DNA from: Corynebacterium glucuronolyticum
Lineage (GTDB): Bacteria > Actinomycetota > Actinomycetes > Mycobacteriales > Mycobacteriaceae
Assembly (NCBI GenBank): GCA_022772305.1
Contig: JALFAQ010000061.1
Location: 1 to 64,000, forward strand
Reading direction: 5' to 3'
DNA: 64,000 nt
Shown here: positions 62,660 to 64,000 of the stretch, in pieces
Layout: each line of letters opens with the position of its first letter
Position numbering within the stretch: the first letter of the stretch is position 1
The notes under the pieces: generated by a model
The model's database searches: none
The model's input: only the letters and a program-made list of their open reading frames with translations
What the model was told of the DNA's origin: nothing
Made by a program: the position numbers and the translations under genes

Positions 62660-64000
62660 ATGACTTCTTCAACCCGGGTTTACGCTGGCAGACTGTCTGG
62701 CATGGTCGTGCGCGACCCAGATGCAGACAGCGTCGGCCGCGTCCGCGACGTTGTCCTCATGATTCGCCCAGATGGCCAGGATTCCAGGGCCTTGGGTCTC
62801 GTGGTGGAGATGGTTAACAAACGCCGAATCTTCGTCCCCATGCTGCGCATCGGCGAAATCACCCCGCAGGACATCATCCTCGTGACGGGCTCTGTATCCA
62901 TTCGCGCGTACAAGTCGCGTGCTGGTGAAATTACCGTATGGGACGATCTCATCGGGTCCAAAATTTCTGTTGATGACCCCGACTACCCCGATCTCCACGG
63001 CAAACCGGTGGAAATCGCCGACGTGGAACTCGAACGCACACGCACGAGGGACTGGATTGTGTCCTCAGTCGCGGTGTTCTCCAAGCGTCCCAAGTTTGGC
63101 CGCCGCCCAACGCTGAGAACAATTCCGTGGATGTATGTCCATGGCGTGTCCGCCAGTGGCGTTGGCCCCCGAGACGAAACGGCTGAACACATCGCAGAAC
63201 TTGATGATTTGCGCCCCGCTGATGCTGCGCAGATGTTTAGCGATCTCCCTGTTGCCGAACAGCGAGACGTAGCCGATGCGCTCAACGATGAGCGACTAGC
63301 CGATATCCTCCAGGAGCTGTCAGAAGATCACCAGGCCGAACTCATTGAGGCTCTGGATCTCGAGCGCGCCGCGGATGTTCTGGAAGAAATGGATCCGGAT
63401 GATGCCGCAGACCTCCTCGCCGAGTTGGACGATAACACCGCTGATGTGCTCCTTGAACTCATGGATCCGTCCGAATCGGCTCCCGTGCGTCGATTGATGA
63501 CGTTCTCCCCGGACACCGTAGGTGCTTTGATGACACCGGAGCCGCTCGTCGTCACTCCCCAGACGAGCGTGGCAGAAGCCTTAGCCATGGCTCGTAACCC
63601 TGATTTGGCCACCAGCTTGTCGTCGTTGTTGTTTGTTGTACGCCCGCCAACTGCCACACCGACGGGTACATACCTCGGTTGCGTCCATCTGCAAAAGCTC
63701 CTGCGGGAGGCACCCGGCGCGCTAGTCGCGGGGATCCTCGATCCAGATTTGCCTCCCCTGTACGCCAACGACTCGCAGGAGACTGCCGCCCGCTACTTTG
63801 CCCTGTATAACTTGGTCTGTGGTCCGGTTCTAGACGAGGCGGGCCACTTGCTCGGTGCCGTGGCCGTGGATGACCTGCTGGATCACCTCCTTCCGGAAGA
63901 CTGGCGCGAAGGAGGGATCCGCCCGGAACCCCCGCAATCGGCGAAGCCACAAGTGGGCAAACTGATTACAGAACGAGCCCGCGAGCTTCTACACTCAAAG
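62660..64000 (+). CDS. MgtE-N/CBS-domain protein (partial, runs off the window)
   Basis: 447 residues visible from ATG 62660; continues beyond the right edge. N-terminal PRC-barrel-like domain (about 1-110, YAGRLSGMVVRDPDADSVGRV given by its ends), then the MgtE N-terminal superhelical repeats (about 165-285, DLRPADAAQMFSDLPVAEQ; DLERAADVLEEMDPDDAADL; DNTADVLLELMDPSE), then a CBS pair (about 287-415, TFSPDTVGALMTPEPLVVTPQ). The acidic repeats are the Mg-sensing part of MgtE channels. No membrane helix is seen up to the edge; homologues of this type in mycobacteria lack the channel domain, so it is probably a soluble sensor rather than a transporter. GGGAG lies upstream (62639-62643). Confidence 0.85.
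   Translation, partial: MTSSTRVYAGRLSGMVVRDPDADSVGRVRDVVLMIRPDGQDSRALGLVVEMVNKRRIFVPMLRIGEITPQDIILVTGSVSIRAYKSRAGEITVWDDLIGSKISVDDPDYPDLHGKPVEIADVELERTRTRDWIVSSVAVFSKRPKFGRRPTLRTIPWMYVHGVSASGVGPRDETAEHIAELDDLRPADAAQMFSDLPVAEQRDVADALNDERLADILQELSEDHQAELIEALDLERAADVLEEMDPDDAADLLAELDDNTADVLLELMDPSESAPVRRLMTFSPDTVGALMTPEPLVVTPQTSVAEALAMARNPDLATSLSSLLFVVRPPTATPTGTYLGCVHLQKLLREAPGALVAGILDPDLPPLYANDSQETAARYFALYNLVCGPVLDEAGHLLGAVAVDDLLDHLLPEDWREGGIRPEPPQSAKPQVGKLITERARELLHSK

Noticed and set aside
1..64000. Insertion sequences, prophage, CRISPR arrays or a biosynthetic gene cluster
   Set aside because: No transposase, integrase, phage structural gene, spaced repeat array or synthase module was found on either strand.

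Overview
The window is chromosomal DNA from a high-GC Gram-positive, almost certainly a Corynebacterium. The reasons are: a 2-oxoglutarate dehydrogenase E1 carrying an N-terminal acyltransferase domain (OdhA type), the argS-lysA / hom-thrB neighbourhood, a perfect match to the corynebacterial McbR operator upstream of hom, a bifunctional PutA, and the block shikimate-dehydrogenase-like gene / EcsC-like gene / double ABC exporter / odhA, which I recall from C. glutamicum. I saw no rRNA, CRISPR array, insertion sequence, integrase or phage gene. One tRNA is present.

Layout. 0-3 kb: molybdate uptake, modA plus a fused permease-ATPase (modBC) with an unusually short ATPase. 3-11 kb: amino-acid biosynthesis on the minus strand (argS-lysA and hom-thrB). 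The two pairs are separated by three small plus-strand genes for secreted proteins with one hydrophobic helix each and a shared Pro-Asn-containing tail. The promoter region between hom and the first of these holds the McbR operator, a G-quadruplex motif and helically phased direct repeats. 11-16 kb: lactate use, with the permease lldP divergent from lutABC across a region with operator-like palindromes and an 18-bp tandem repeat. 16-19.5 kb: a secreted peptidase, tRNA-Arg(CCG), and a MarR regulator divergent from yceI. 19.5-28 kb: two minus-strand pairs of DNA-processing genes, an SbcC/SbcD-like pair lacking a zinc hook and a SNF2 helicase/SWIM pair. 28-34 kb: proline catabolism (putA, putP). 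34-38 kb: a secreted HNH nuclease, a membrane protein, two coupled HAD phosphatases and a decayed yihY pseudogene. 38-49 kb: a DEAD-box RNA helicase, amino-acid permease, Nudix hydrolase, MFS exporter, a possible SOS-controlled orphan, a YbjN-like protein, a FhuF-like iron-sulfur protein, a shikimate-dehydrogenase-like protein and an EcsC-like protein. 49.5-64 kb: a double ABC exporter with one degenerate ATP site, odhA, proline iminopeptidase, pth, a lipoprotein, corA, a stress-protein-17M-like protein and an MgtE-domain protein cut by the window end.

How they fit together. Most of the window is core metabolism: the aspartate-family pathway, lactate and proline as carbon sources feeding central metabolism (OdhA in the TCA cycle), and metal handling (molybdate, Mg/Co, iron release). 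The least explained parts are the three secreted paralogues at 5.9-7.5 kb, the SbcCD-like and SNF2/SWIM block, the compact ModBC and the orphan behind a LexA-like palindrome. No complete new defence or biosynthetic system is evident. All functional calls rest on motif reading without database searches.
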